Shown piece after piece: positions 52,548-60,789 of a DNA stretch of 64,000 nt. Position 1 is the first letter of the stretch, and every line of letters begins with the position of its first letter. Made by a program: the position numbers and the translations under genes. The notes beneath the pieces are model-generated. The model was not told where the DNA came from. It saw nothing but the letters and a program-made list of their open reading frames with translations, and ran no database searches. Origin of the DNA: Candidatus Bipolaricaulota bacterium (GTDB lineage Bacteria; Bipolaricaulota; Bipolaricaulia; Bipolaricaulales; Bipolaricaulaceae); NCBI GenBank assembly GCA_022838705.1, contig JALHJZ010000001.1, positions 416,689-480,688 of the forward strand, read 5' to 3'.

Positions 52548-53395
52548 GCGCGGAGTGGAAGGAGCGCTGGGATGGGTTGCGGATCGCGTCGCTTGGCGAC
52601 CTCTTCGGGGTGGAGGTTCCGGTGATCGGGATGGTCCACCTGTGGCCGCTCCCCGGCGCGCCGGGGTACACCGGCTACGGGATGGAGAAGATCGTTGCGG
52701 CGGCGCTCTCCGATGCACGGGCCCTCGTGCGGGGCGGGGTGGACGGGCTGATCGTGGAGAACATGTGGGACCTCCCCTACCACGTGGGGCGGGCCGTGCC
52801 CCCCGAGGAGAGCGCGTGCCATGCCGTCGCCGCGCGGGCGGTGGTGGAGGAGGTCTCGGTCCCGGTGGGGATCAACGTCGTCCACAACGGGGGCGTGGTC
52901 GCGCTGGCGATCGCCGTCGCCTGTGGGGCGGCGTTCATCCGGGTGTGCCTCCTCACCGGGGCCCAGGTGTGGGACACGGGCGAGTTCGACCACGGTTGTG
53001 CCGCCGAGCTTCTCCGCAAGCGGAAGGAGCTCGGGGCTGAGCACATCAAGCTCCTCTGCGATGTGGACAAGAAGCACGCCGTCCGCTTCCCGGGGATTGA
53101 CCTCGCTACCCACATCGCGTGGACCGAGTTCTACGGTGCCGATGCCCTCATCATCTCCGGCCGCATGACCGGGGATGCCCCCGCCGGGGGAAAGGTGCGG
53201 GCGGCCAAAGAGCTCGCCCATCGGCCGATCCTCGTTGGATCGGGGGCGACGGAGGAGAACATCGGCCACTTCCTGCGGTGGGCGGACGGGGTCATCGTCG
53301 GGTCGAGCCTCAAGCGGGGGGGCGATCCGACCGCGCCGGTGGATGAGGAGCGGGTGGTGCGGTTCGTGGCCGCGGCCCGGTCCGGGCGGGGGTAG
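52544..53395 (+). CDS. BtpA/SgcQ-family TIM-barrel protein, copy 1
   Basis: A 283-residue BtpA-family protein: VIGMVHLWPLPGAPGYTGYG near the N-terminus, GGVDGLIVENMWDLPY, GINVVHNGGVVALAIAVACG, CDVDKKHAVRF, ADALIISGRMTGDAP and GSGATEENI. Together they trace the strands of a TIM barrel with the phosphate-binding GSG loop near the C-terminus. The family is known from photosystem I assembly factor BtpA and from SgcQ of sugar gene clusters; no reaction is established. The ATG overlaps the kinase stop (ATGA). It is followed within 3 nt by a second, divergent family member. Confidence 0.88.
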   Translation: MSAEWKERWDGLRIASLGDLFGVEVPVIGMVHLWPLPGAPGYTGYGMEKIVAAALSDARALVRGGVDGLIVENMWDLPYHVGRAVPPEESACHAVAARAVVEEVSVPVGINVVHNGGVVALAIAVACGAAFIRVCLLTGAQVWDTGEFDHGCAAELLRKRKELGAEHIKLLCDVDKKHAVRFPGIDLATHIAWTEFYGADALIISGRMTGDAPAGGKVRAAKELAHRPILVGSGATEENIGHFLRWADGVIVGSSLKRGGDPTAPVDEERVVRFVAAARSGRG

Positions 53396-53397
53396 CG

Positions 53398-54189
53398 GTG
53401 CCCCTTCCCTGGCCTCCTGGCTCGCGGCCCGTGGTGGGGGTGATCCACCTCCCCCCCTTGCCGGGGACGCCGCGCTCGCCAGGGGGAGGACTCGATCCGA
53501 TCCTCGCCCGGGCGCGGGCCGACCTCGCCGCCCTGGAGGCGGGGGGGGCGGACGGGGCGATCGTGGAGAACTTCGGCGATGCTCCGTTTCGCAAGAAGGC
53601 CGACCCGACCACGGTGGCGGCGATGGCAATCGTCGTCCGGGAGCTCGCCCGGGAAGCCCGGATCCCCATGGGCGTGAACGTCCTCCGCTCGGACGGGGTA
53701 GCGGCGCTCGCGATCGCGTCCCTCGGTGGGGCATTGTTCATCCGCGTCAACGTGTTCAGCGGGGTCGCGTTCACGGACCAGGGCCTGATCGAGGGGGAGG
53801 CGCGGGCGATCCTCGACCTCAAGCGGACGCTCGGGGCGGAGGTGGCCGTGCTCGCCGACGTCCACGTGAAGCACGCCGTGCACCTCGACACCCTGCCTGC
53901 GGCGGCGCGCGATGCGGCCCGCAACGGGCCCGACGCCCTCATCGTCACCGGCGGGGGGACGGGGGAGGCGCCCGAGCCCGCTGACGTGGAGGCAGTTCAG
54001 GAGGCCTCGGGGCTCCCCGTGTTCGTGGGGAGCGGGATCCGGCCGGAGAACCTCCCCCACTACACCCGGGCCGGTGGGTTCATCGTCGGCACCTCCCTCA
54101 AGGTCGGCGGGGTGGTGGGGAACCCGGTGGATGCGGACCGGGTGAAGGCCCTCGTCGCGGCCCGCGACCGCCGCGGGGGGCGGGTATAA
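53398..54189 (+). CDS. BtpA/SgcQ-family TIM-barrel protein, copy 2
   Basis: A 263-residue BtpA-family protein: VVGVIHLPPLPGTP, GGADGAIVENFGDAPF, GVNVLRSDGVAALAIASLGG, LADVHVKHAVH, DALIVTGGGTGEAP and GSGIRPENLPHY. It aligns along its length with copy 1 but is clearly diverged, so the two are old paralogs that may form a heteromer or catalyse successive steps. The GTG at 53398 is 3 nt after the copy 1 stop. The end of the gene contains the TATAAT box of the phosphonate-type cluster. Confidence 0.88.
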   Translation: MPLPWPPGSRPVVGVIHLPPLPGTPRSPGGGLDPILARARADLAALEAGGADGAIVENFGDAPFRKKADPTTVAAMAIVVRELAREARIPMGVNVLRSDGVAALAIASLGGALFIRVNVFSGVAFTDQGLIEGEARAILDLKRTLGAEVAVLADVHVKHAVHLDTLPAAARDAARNGPDALIVTGGGTGEAPEPADVEAVQEASGLPVFVGSGIRPENLPHYTRAGGFIVGTSLKVGGVVGNPVDADRVKALVAARDRRGGRV

Positions 54190-54190
54190 T
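54185..54190 (+). promoter_or_regulatory. -10 box of the PhnD cluster, overlapping the btpA copy 2 stop
   Basis: TATAAT overlapping the preceding stop codon, with AGGAGGTGGT and GTG about 24 nt downstream. No good -35 is visible. Confidence 0.55.
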
Positions 54191-54213
54191 CGGGCTCACC
54201 AGGAGGTGGTGCT

Positions 54214-55227
54214 GTGAAGCGACTCACGTTGGTAGTGTTGGTGGCGGTGGTGGCGCTCGGGGCGACCGGCCTTGCCCAGGCGCTCGGCACACGGGATAAC
54301 CCGATCATCTGGGTGTTCCCCCCGTCCACGCGGGCGGAAGTGATCGAGGCGACGGCCAAAAAGATCGTCGAGGATATCGGGAAGGCGACCGGCCTGTACA
54401 TCGTCCCGCGGGTGATGCCGGACTACGCCGCGCTCGTTGAGGCGTTCAAGGCGGCGGAGGGGAACGTGATGGGGACCCCGACGACGGACCAGTACGCCCG
54501 GATCTCGGTGGAAACGAACTTCGGGGCCCACGCCCGGCTGGCGGCCGTGCGCCGCGGGTACTCGTTCTACTTCTCCAGTATCTACGTCCCGCGCGCGGCG
54601 GGGTACACCTCGATCCAGGACCTGAACGGGAAGATCTGGATCTACAACGATGAGGGCTCCACGTCCGGGTACGTCTTCCCCAAGAAGTACCTCGAGGACA
54701 ACGGCGTGGTCGTGGGTGGCGTGGTGAAGTCCGGTGGCCACCCGAACTCGTTGATCGCCCTCCTCAAGGGCCAGGGCGACTTCTGCACCGGCTACGGCTC
54801 CCCGCCGGAGCCCCCAGCGGGCTACGATGGCCCGAAGTGGGACTACGGCATGGACCCCGAGATGTGGATCTGGGACCGGGAGAACAACGCCCTCTATCCG
54901 CCGGAGGTCCGCGGGACGTGCGTAGACCTGCGCTATGCGGTATCCCAGATCGAGGGGATGGGCACCCTGGAGGAGATCATCGAGAAGATCGGGGTGCTTG
55001 ATACGGTCGGACCTCTGCCGAACGACTGCATCGCCTTCTCGGCGGGCTTCCCGATCCGCGTCGAGAACGCGATCGTGGCCGCAATCATCGCCCACATCCG
55101 CTCCCCAGAGGGCAAAGCCCTGTGGAGCAACCCCAACTTCTACGAGTGGACCGACGTCGAGCTCATCGACGACTCCTACTACGATACATATCGGTCGCTC
55201 GTGGGGTTGCCCAACCCTAAGCGGTAG
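54214..55227 (+). CDS. phnD: PhnD-type ABC transporter substrate-binding protein
   Basis: A 337-residue exported protein with signal peptide MKRLTLVVLVAVVALGATGLAQ. The core PDYAALVEAFKAAEGNVMGTP, NGKIWIYNDEGSTSGYVFPKKYL and the small-residue run GSTSGY match PhnD-type phosphonate/phosphite binding proteins, where this segment contacts the phosphonate oxygens. The inserted PPEPPAGYDGPKWDYGMDPE region is unusual for the family, so the ligand may differ. AGGAGGT lies 6 nt before the GTG. A terminator separates it from the ATPase gene. Confidence 0.88.
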   Translation: MKRLTLVVLVAVVALGATGLAQALGTRDNPIIWVFPPSTRAEVIEATAKKIVEDIGKATGLYIVPRVMPDYAALVEAFKAAEGNVMGTPTTDQYARISVETNFGAHARLAAVRRGYSFYFSSIYVPRAAGYTSIQDLNGKIWIYNDEGSTSGYVFPKKYLEDNGVVVGGVVKSGGHPNSLIALLKGQGDFCTGYGSPPEPPAGYDGPKWDYGMDPEMWIWDRENNALYPPEVRGTCVDLRYAVSQIEGMGTLEEIIEKIGVLDTVGPLPNDCIAFSAGFPIRVENAIVAAIIAHIRSPEGKALWSNPNFYEWTDVELIDDSYYDTYRSLVGLPNPKR

Positions 55228-55248
55228 GCTCAGGTGAAGGGATCTCGA

Positions 55249-55285
55249 CCATGGGGGAGGCGACGCCTCCCCCATGGTTTGTCTG
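55249..55285 (+). terminator. Intrinsic terminator between phnD and phnC
   Basis: CCATGGGGGAGGC-GAC-GCCTCCCCCATGG, a 13-bp stem, followed by TTTGTCTG and located 21 nt after the phnD stop. Positioned to lower expression of the ATPase and permeases relative to the binding protein. Confidence 0.8.
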
Positions 55286-55288
55286 CCC

Positions 55289-56062
55289 ATGGCTAATCCC
55301 TACCTCGTTGTCGAGCACCTGACGAAGGTCTACGAGCGGGGGCAGGTCCTCGCCCTGCGCGACCTCAGTTTCACGGTGGACAAAGGGGAGTTCCTCGTCG
55401 TGATCGGCCTCTCCGGGTCGGGGAAGTCCACCCTTCTTCGCTGCATCAACCGGTTGATCGAGCCGACGAAGGGGAAGATCTGGCTTGATGGGGGGGAGGT
55501 GACCCGCCTCTCCCAGGCCCGGATGCGGCGGGTGCGCCGCAAGATCGGGATGATCTTCCAGCAGTTCAACCTCGTGGATCGCTCCACCGCGATCGCGAAC
55601 GTCCTCACCGGGAGGCTCGGGTACCTCCCGGGGTGGCGGGCGCTCCTCGGCTGGTTTCCGGAGGAGGATCGGGAGAAGGCCCTCGCCAGCCTGGAGCGGG
55701 TCGGGCTGCGGGACAAGGCCTATGTGCGGGTGGACCAGCTCTCCGGAGGGCAGCGGCAGCGGGTGGGGATCGCCCGCGCCCTCATGCAGGAGCCGGAATT
55801 GCTCCTTGCCGATGAGCCCGTGTCCGCCCTCGACCCCGCGACCTCGCACTCCATCATGCAGTACCTGGAACAGATGAACAAGGAAGATGGGGTCACGGTC
55901 ATCGCGAGCCTCCACTTTTTGTCCCTCGCCCGCCGGTACGGGACGCGGATCATCGCCCTCAAGGACGGCCAGCTCGTGTTCGATGGATCGCCCCAAGCGA
56001 TCGACAACGTGAAGTTCAAAGAGATCTACGGCGAGGACGCCGAGGAAGTCGAGGTCAGGTGA
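55289..56062 (+). CDS. phnC: Phosphonate-type ABC transporter ATPase (PhnC-like)
   Basis: A 257-residue ATPase: Walker A GLSGSGKST, Q-loop IFQQFNLVDRST, the PhnC-typical NVLTGRLGYLPGWRALLGWF, signature LSGGQRQRVGIARAL, Walker B LLADEPVSALDPATS. The ATG at 55289 is used; ATG 55274 lies inside the terminator stem. The 3' end overlaps the first permease by 4 nt (GTGA). It drives import by the two RDD-PhnE permeases downstream. Confidence 0.92.
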   Translation: MANPYLVVEHLTKVYERGQVLALRDLSFTVDKGEFLVVIGLSGSGKSTLLRCINRLIEPTKGKIWLDGGEVTRLSQARMRRVRRKIGMIFQQFNLVDRSTAIANVLTGRLGYLPGWRALLGWFPEEDREKALASLERVGLRDKAYVRVDQLSGGQRQRVGIARALMQEPELLLADEPVSALDPATSHSIMQYLEQMNKEDGVTVIASLHFLSLARRYGTRIIALKDGQLVFDGSPQAIDNVKFKEIYGEDAEEVEVR

Positions 56063-57339
56063 ACGGGGGAAGCGCGGCGGTGGGTTCCGCCTCGGCTGGG
56101 CGGGGGGTGGCCCTCTCCCGGCGCGCGCTCTCGTTTGCCCTCGATTGGATGACCTGGGGGTACGTCGCCTACTGCGTGATGTACCTCCTCAACTACTACT
56201 GGTACACCGTCCACGTGGACTGGTGGGGCACGTTGACCCTCCCCACCTGGGGGTGGCCCGTGGTCATCCTCGCCACGCTCGAGCTCGCGGTGGGGTGCCG
56301 GTCCTTTGGCCGGAGCCTCGGGCAGAGGGCGATCGGGGCCGAATTCCAGGACAGGGAAGGGGGGCGGATCACGATCGGGCGGAGGCTCACCCGCATCCTC
56401 CTCTGGCACATCTCCGTTCCCCTGTTCGCGATCGGGTTCTGGCGGGGCGAGGATCCCTGGCACGACCGGGTCGTGGGCGTGAGCCTGCGCCCCATCTCTC
56501 CTGACCCCGAGCGGCCGGGCCGCCGCGCCCTCGCCACCCAGTGGGGCATCCTGGCCCTGTTCCTCGGCGCGCTCACCCTGTGGGTGGGCTGGCTCATCAT
56601 CGGGATCAACTTTCAGGTCCTCATCCGTCGGGCACCCCAGGCCGGGCGGATCTGGGGGGAGATGCTGCGCCCGGACTTCCGCTACTTCACCACCCCCGAT
56701 CCTGTGTTCTCGCTCCGTTCCCAGTCCTACTCCATCCTCGACCTCGCCGTCGTCACTGTGTTCATGGCCCTCATGGCGACGATCCTCGGGGCGGCGATCG
56801 CCTTCCCCCTCTCCTTCTTCGGAGCGCGGAACGTGATGGGGTTCAGCCCGGTGGGGTGGGCGGTGTACGGGATCGTGCGCGGGTTCTTCAACGTGTTCCG
56901 CTCCATCGAGACGATCATCTGGGGCTCGATCTTCGCGGTGTGGGTCGGCTATGGGACGACGCTGGCGGGGATCCTCGCCCTTACCGTGCACACCATTGCC
57001 GCGTTGGGGAAGCTCTACTCGGAGCAGGTGGAGGGCGTGTCGCCGGGTCCGCTGGAGGCGGTGTGGGCTGTGGGTGGAAGTCGGGTCCAGGTGGTGCGTC
57101 ATGCCGTGATCCCCCAGGTCCTGCCGAGCTTCTGGGCGTTCACCCTCTACCGGTGGGACATCAACGTCCGCATGTCCACCGTGATCGCCCTCGTCGGGGG
57201 CGGCGGGATCGGGGACATGCTCTTTTACTACAAGAACCAGGGGGATTGGCCGAAGGTGGGGGCAGTGGTGATTGTGATCGTGGCCATCGTGTGGGCGATG
57301 GACTACATCTCCGGCTGGCTCCGGGAGAGGATCGCCTGA
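56059..57339 (+). CDS. phnE: PhnE-type permease with N-terminal RDD domain, copy 1
   Basis: A 426-residue membrane protein, about 150 residues longer than usual PhnE. The N-terminal part (about 15-150) is an RDD domain: RRALSFALDWMTWGYVAY (Arg and Asp of RDD), FGRSLGQRAIGAEFQDREGG, RLTRILLWHISVP and DPWHDRVVGVSLR (His-Asp-Arg). The C-terminal part (about 165-426) is a PhnE permease with the EAA-type loop LEAVWAVGGSRVQVVRHAVI and WDINVRMSTVIALVGGGGIG. The GTG start overlaps phnC by 4 nt. RDD domains are implicated in transport or ion handling; fusion to PhnE is unusual. Confidence 0.88.
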   Translation: MNGGSAAVGSASAGRGVALSRRALSFALDWMTWGYVAYCVMYLLNYYWYTVHVDWWGTLTLPTWGWPVVILATLELAVGCRSFGRSLGQRAIGAEFQDREGGRITIGRRLTRILLWHISVPLFAIGFWRGEDPWHDRVVGVSLRPISPDPERPGRRALATQWGILALFLGALTLWVGWLIIGINFQVLIRRAPQAGRIWGEMLRPDFRYFTTPDPVFSLRSQSYSILDLAVVTVFMALMATILGAAIAFPLSFFGARNVMGFSPVGWAVYGIVRGFFNVFRSIETIIWGSIFAVWVGYGTTLAGILALTVHTIAALGKLYSEQVEGVSPGPLEAVWAVGGSRVQVVRHAVIPQVLPSFWAFTLYRWDINVRMSTVIALVGGGGIGDMLFYYKNQGDWPKVGAVVIVIVAIVWAMDYISGWLRERIA

Positions 57340-58592
57340 TGGGCTATCCTGAAGGGTACCTTTCCGAGCGGCCGCCGTGGACCACCCTGGCCGGGATCCG
57401 GAATGCCCTGGGGCGGAGGGCGCACGCGGCTGGGCGGTACTTTGCGGTGTTCCTCCTCGATGCCGGAGGGCTCGGGATCCTGTGGATCCTCGTGAGCTAC
57501 GCCTACGCGTGGTACGTCCTCCACGCGACGGCCTACATGCTCGTGCCGTGGTGGCTGTTCGCGGTGGGGGTCGTGGAGGGGGCCGCGTTGTGGGGGAGCT
57601 TTGGGCTCTCGTTGGGGCAGCGGCTGCTCGGGCGTGAGCTCGGCCCGGCCGAGGGGAGGGAGGCCTCCGCCCGTGTCCGCGTTCGGTACTTCCTCCTCTG
57701 GCACGCTTTCGTCCTCCCCGGGATCGGGTTCCTGTTCGACCCTCCTCTTCACGAACGCCTCTCGGGTCTTCGGCTGCGGCCGCGGAGGATAGAAGGGACG
57801 GCTCCCGCGCCGTGGTACCGGACCTCGTCCGGGTTGTTCGTGGCGGCGCTCCTCGTTGTGACCTGCGCCGCCGCGGTCGGGGTGACCATTAGCTGGCCCG
57901 CGCTTGCGCGCCTCTTCCGCCAGGCGGGCGAGACGGCGGACTTCTGGCGGGCCCTCGTCTCCCCCGATACCTCGATCCTCCTCGATGCTGGGCGGGACAT
58001 GATCGTCACCATCTTTATGGCCGTCCTAGCGACCCTGTTCGCGGTGGTCGTGGCGGTGCCGCTCAGCTTCCTCGCGGCACGGAACCTCATGACCGGTCCG
58101 GTGGGGAGGCCCGTCTACACCATCCTGCGGGGGGCGATGAGCATCATCCGCTCCATCGAGCCGATCATCTGGGCAATCATCTTCCTGGTGTGGGTCACCG
58201 CGCTCCGGTCCGCGTTCGCGGGGGTCCTCGCCCTGTGGGTACACTCCATCGCCGATCTCGTGAAGCTCTACGCCGAGCGGCTGGAGGCGATTGACCAGGG
58301 GCCGATCGAGGCCATCACCGCCACCGGGGCGGGGCGCCTCTCCGTCCTCCGCTACGCGATCATCCCCCAGATCGTGAACCCCTACATCAGCTTCACCCTC
58401 TACCGGTGGGACATCAACATCCGTATGGCGACGGTCGTGGGGCTCGTCGGCGGGGGGGGGATCGGCCAACGGCTCATCAACTACATCTGGGGCGTCCAGT
58501 ACCGCCAGGCGGGGACGGTGATGATCCTCATCGTGATCCTGGTGTGGGCGATCGACTACCTCTCCGCCCGCCTGCGGGAGAAGTTCGCGTGA
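57339..58592 (+). CDS. phnE: PhnE-type permease with N-terminal RDD-like domain, copy 2
   Basis: A 417-residue permease with the same two-part plan as the preceding gene. The N-terminal RDD-like domain (about 25-155) keeps GRYFAVFLLDAGGLGILW, SLGQRLLGRELGPAEG and VRVRYFLLWHAFVLPG, but the final HDR reads HERLSGLRLRP. The PhnE part (about 170-417) has IEAITATGAGRLSVLRYAII and WDINIRMATVVGLVGGGGIG. The ATG overlaps the stop of copy 1 by 1 nt (TGATG). The two permeases probably form the heterodimeric channel. Both carry the fusion, so the RDD parts may pair in the membrane. Confidence 0.88.
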   Translation: MGYPEGYLSERPPWTTLAGIRNALGRRAHAAGRYFAVFLLDAGGLGILWILVSYAYAWYVLHATAYMLVPWWLFAVGVVEGAALWGSFGLSLGQRLLGRELGPAEGREASARVRVRYFLLWHAFVLPGIGFLFDPPLHERLSGLRLRPRRIEGTAPAPWYRTSSGLFVAALLVVTCAAAVGVTISWPALARLFRQAGETADFWRALVSPDTSILLDAGRDMIVTIFMAVLATLFAVVVAVPLSFLAARNLMTGPVGRPVYTILRGAMSIIRSIEPIIWAIIFLVWVTALRSAFAGVLALWVHSIADLVKLYAERLEAIDQGPIEAITATGAGRLSVLRYAIIPQIVNPYISFTLYRWDINIRMATVVGLVGGGGIGQRLINYIWGVQYRQAGTVMILIVILVWAIDYLSARLREKFA

Positions 58593-58599
58593 CGGCCGC

Positions 58600-58790
58600 C
58601 CCCCCCTCACCTTTTGTTCCTCTCCCCCCTGCGGGGGGAGAGGCAACGGGGCTCTTCCCTCTCCCCCTCTGGGGGAGAGGGTCTGGGTGAGGGGGGCCGA
58701 GGGACCACCCTCCCGCGCCCCTCCCTCAAGGGAGGGGGGGAAAAAGACTGGGGGAGAGGGAGGGGGCCTCCCTCACGGGAGGGGACTACC
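58600..58790. repeat. C/T-rich hairpin cluster
   Basis: Three to four hairpin units, including the variant CACCCTCCC...CGCCCCTCCCTC / GAGGGAGGGG seen also at 6050, 9350, 62540 and 63660. It separates the PhnE genes from the nucleoside phosphorylase; no gene is seen. Confidence 0.75.
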
Positions 58791-58862
58791 GCCTGGCCGA
58801 TCCCCTGTTCCCCCACTGGGCAGAAGGCGGCAGGGTGGGTGTCGGGACGGGGCAGTCTCGAG

Positions 58863-58868
58863 TAGGAT
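58863..58868 (+). promoter_or_regulatory. -10 box for a leaderless phosphorylase transcript
   Basis: TAGGAT, 6 nt before the ATG at 58875; no Shine-Dalgarno. Confidence 0.55.
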
Positions 58869-58874
58869 CAGGCG

Positions 58875-60182
58875 ATGCGGGCCGTGGACCTGATCGAGGC
58901 GAAGCGCGACGGGAGGGAGCTCTCCGCGTCCGAGATCCGCTGGCTCATCGGGGAGTACGTGGCGGGGCGGGTCCCCGACTACCAGATGGCGGCGTTCCTC
59001 ATGGCCGTGTACTTCCGGGGGATGAGCGAGGACGAGACCGTCGCCCTCACCCGGGCGATGGCCGAGAGCGGGGAGAGGATTGACCTCTCCGGGATCCCCG
59101 GCATCAAGGTGGACAAGCACTCCACCGGTGGGGTCGGGGACACGGTGACCATCGTCCTGGTGCCGCTCCTCGCCGCGGCGGGGCTGGTGGTGGCCAAGCT
59201 CTCCGGCCGGTCCCTCGGCCACACCGGGGGGACGATCGACAAGTTCGAGGCGATCCCCGGCCTCCGCACCGAGCTCTCCCTCGACGAGATCCGCGCCCAG
59301 GCCCAAGCGATCGGGGCCGTGATCGCCGACCACACTGCCGATCTTGTCCCCGCCGATCGTCTCCTCTACGAGCTCCGCGACGTGACGGCCACCGTGCCGT
59401 CCACGCCCCTCATCGCCTCCTCCGTCCTCTCCAAGAAGCTCGCCGGGGGGGCGGACGCGATCGTGCTCGACGTCAAGTGCGGCGACGGGGCGTTCATGCG
59501 CGAGGAGGCCGATGCCCGCCGGCTCGCCGAGACCCTCGTTCAGGTGGGGAACAAGCTCGGGAAGAAGTTCTCCGCCCTCATCACCGCGATGGACGAGCCG
59601 CTGGGGACGAGGGCTGGGAACGCCCTCGAGGTGGTCCAGGCGATCGAGGTCCTGCGGGGGGAGGGGCCGGCGGACCTGCGCGAGGTGACCCTCGCGTTGG
59701 GGGCGGAGCTCCTCGTCCTCACCGGGCAGGTCGCCACCCCCGAGGCGGGCCGCGAGCGCCTGGCGGGGCTCATCTCCTCCGGGAAGGCGTGGGGCCTGTT
59801 CCGGAAGCTCGTTGTCGCCCAGGGGGGCGACGTGCGGGCGATCGAGGACCCGCGTCGGCTCCCCACCGCGAGCCAGGTGGTTGCGGTCCCTGCGCCGGCG
59901 TCAGGGTACGTGACCGAGCTTCGCGCCCGCCCGATCGGCATCGCGTGCGGGCTCCTCGGAGCGGGGCGCGAGGTGAAGGGGGAGCGGGTGGATCCCGCGG
60001 CCGGGATCGAGCTCCTCGCCAAGGTGGGGGACGAGGTCGAGGGTGGGGAGCCCGTGGCCCGGCTTCACGTCGGCCGTCCCGACCGCGTGGCCGCGGCGAG
60101 GGAGCTCGTCGTCGGCGCGTACACGATCGGGGTGGAGAGGCCGGCGCCCCGGCCCCTCATCCTCGGTCGCGTCGCCCCGTAG
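58875..60182 (+). CDS. Pyrimidine-nucleoside (thymidine) phosphorylase
   Basis: A 435-residue phosphorylase that splits thymidine or uridine with phosphate to the base and (deoxy)ribose 1-phosphate. Family motifs are VDKHSTGGVGDT (phosphate site, about 79-90), SGRSLGHTGGTIDKFEAIPG, the Pdp/DeoA-type SKKLAGGADAIVLDVKCGDGAFM and TAMDEPLGTRAGNALEV. The C-terminal domain has AGYVTELRA-like PASGYVTELRARPIG and KVGDEVEGGEPVARLH. Pdp and DeoA forms cannot be separated surely. It complements the nucleoside-type importer at 46684-51579. Leaderless start is likely. Confidence 0.93.
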   Translation: MRAVDLIEAKRDGRELSASEIRWLIGEYVAGRVPDYQMAAFLMAVYFRGMSEDETVALTRAMAESGERIDLSGIPGIKVDKHSTGGVGDTVTIVLVPLLAAAGLVVAKLSGRSLGHTGGTIDKFEAIPGLRTELSLDEIRAQAQAIGAVIADHTADLVPADRLLYELRDVTATVPSTPLIASSVLSKKLAGGADAIVLDVKCGDGAFMREEADARRLAETLVQVGNKLGKKFSALITAMDEPLGTRAGNALEVVQAIEVLRGEGPADLREVTLALGAELLVLTGQVATPEAGRERLAGLISSGKAWGLFRKLVVAQGGDVRAIEDPRRLPTASQVVAVPAPASGYVTELRARPIGIACGLLGAGREVKGERVDPAAGIELLAKVGDEVEGGEPVARLHVGRPDRVAAARELVVGAYTIGVERPAPRPLILGRVAP

Positions 60183-60440
60183 CCCCCTCACCCCAACCTC
60201 CCCCCCTCACCCTGCCCTCTCCCCCCGCAGGGGGAGAAGGGAAGAAGAACTCTCCCCCAAGTCCTTTTCCCCCTCCCTTGAGGGAGGGGCGGGGGAGGGT
60301 GACCCCTCGGCCCCCTCACCCTGACCCTCTCCCCCCGCAGGGGGGAGAGGGAAAGAAGGTGCCCCCTCACCTCGCCTCTCCCCCCATCGGGGGGAGAGGA
60401 ATAAAAGGTGAGGGGGGAGAGGGATTACGGGTGAGGGGGG
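60183..60440. repeat. C/T-rich hairpin cluster
   Basis: About five hairpin units between the phosphorylase gene and the small coiled-coil gene, in both the plain and the CCTCCCTTGAGGGAGGGG variants. No coding potential is evident. Confidence 0.75.
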
Positions 60441-60447
60441 GCTAGGG

Positions 60448-60478
60448 TTGATGACGGTGGCCTACAGGTGGGTACAAT
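60448..60478 (+). promoter_or_regulatory. Promoter of the small coiled-coil gene
   Basis: TTGATG (60448-60453), 19 nt, TACAAT (60473-60478). Spacing is long, but AAGGAGGTGG and an ATG follow. Confidence 0.55.
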
Positions 60479-60499
60479 CCTTGGCAAAGGAGGTGGCCG

Positions 60500-60655
60500 A
60501 TGGCCTATGTAACGAAGAAAGAGCTCGTGGACAAGCTGAAGCCGATGCTCACTGAGCTCTCCCAGCTCGAGGAGGAGTTGGAATCGGCCCTGGAGCGGCT
60601 GGAAGACCTACTGGACAAGGTCGAGGAGACGCTCGACGAAGCCGAGGAGGAGTGA
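60500..60655 (+). CDS. Small acidic coiled-coil protein
   Basis: A 51-residue protein starting MAYVTKKELVDKLKPMLTEL and continuing as one long heptad-type helix (LSQLEEELESALERLEDLLD, then KVEETLDEAEEE). Leu at a/d positions is regular, and the C-terminus is almost all Glu and Asp. It is absent from long-ORF lists but has a consensus AAGGAGGTGG ribosome-binding site, a promoter and an intrinsic terminator at 60681-60702, so it is very likely a real single-gene unit. It should form a dimeric or higher coiled coil. No family is recognised; an adaptor or regulator role is only a guess. Confidence 0.8.
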   Translation: MAYVTKKELVDKLKPMLTELSQLEEELESALERLEDLLDKVEETLDEAEEE

Positions 60656-60680
60656 CCTCGCTTCCGACGTCTCCGATCTA

Positions 60681-60710
60681 ACCCAGGGGCCATCCCCTGG
60701 GTTCCCTCTT
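60681..60710 (+). terminator. Intrinsic terminator of the small coiled-coil gene
   Basis: ACCCAGGGG-CCAT-CCCCTGGGT, 9-bp stem and tetraloop, followed by TCCCTCTTT. Confidence 0.85.
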
Positions 60711-60789
60711 TCCGCGGGCCGCCCGCTATTGTCTTTCCCCACGCCTCCGCTGTACCCTTAGCCAGACCTATGAAACAGAGGAGGAACAC

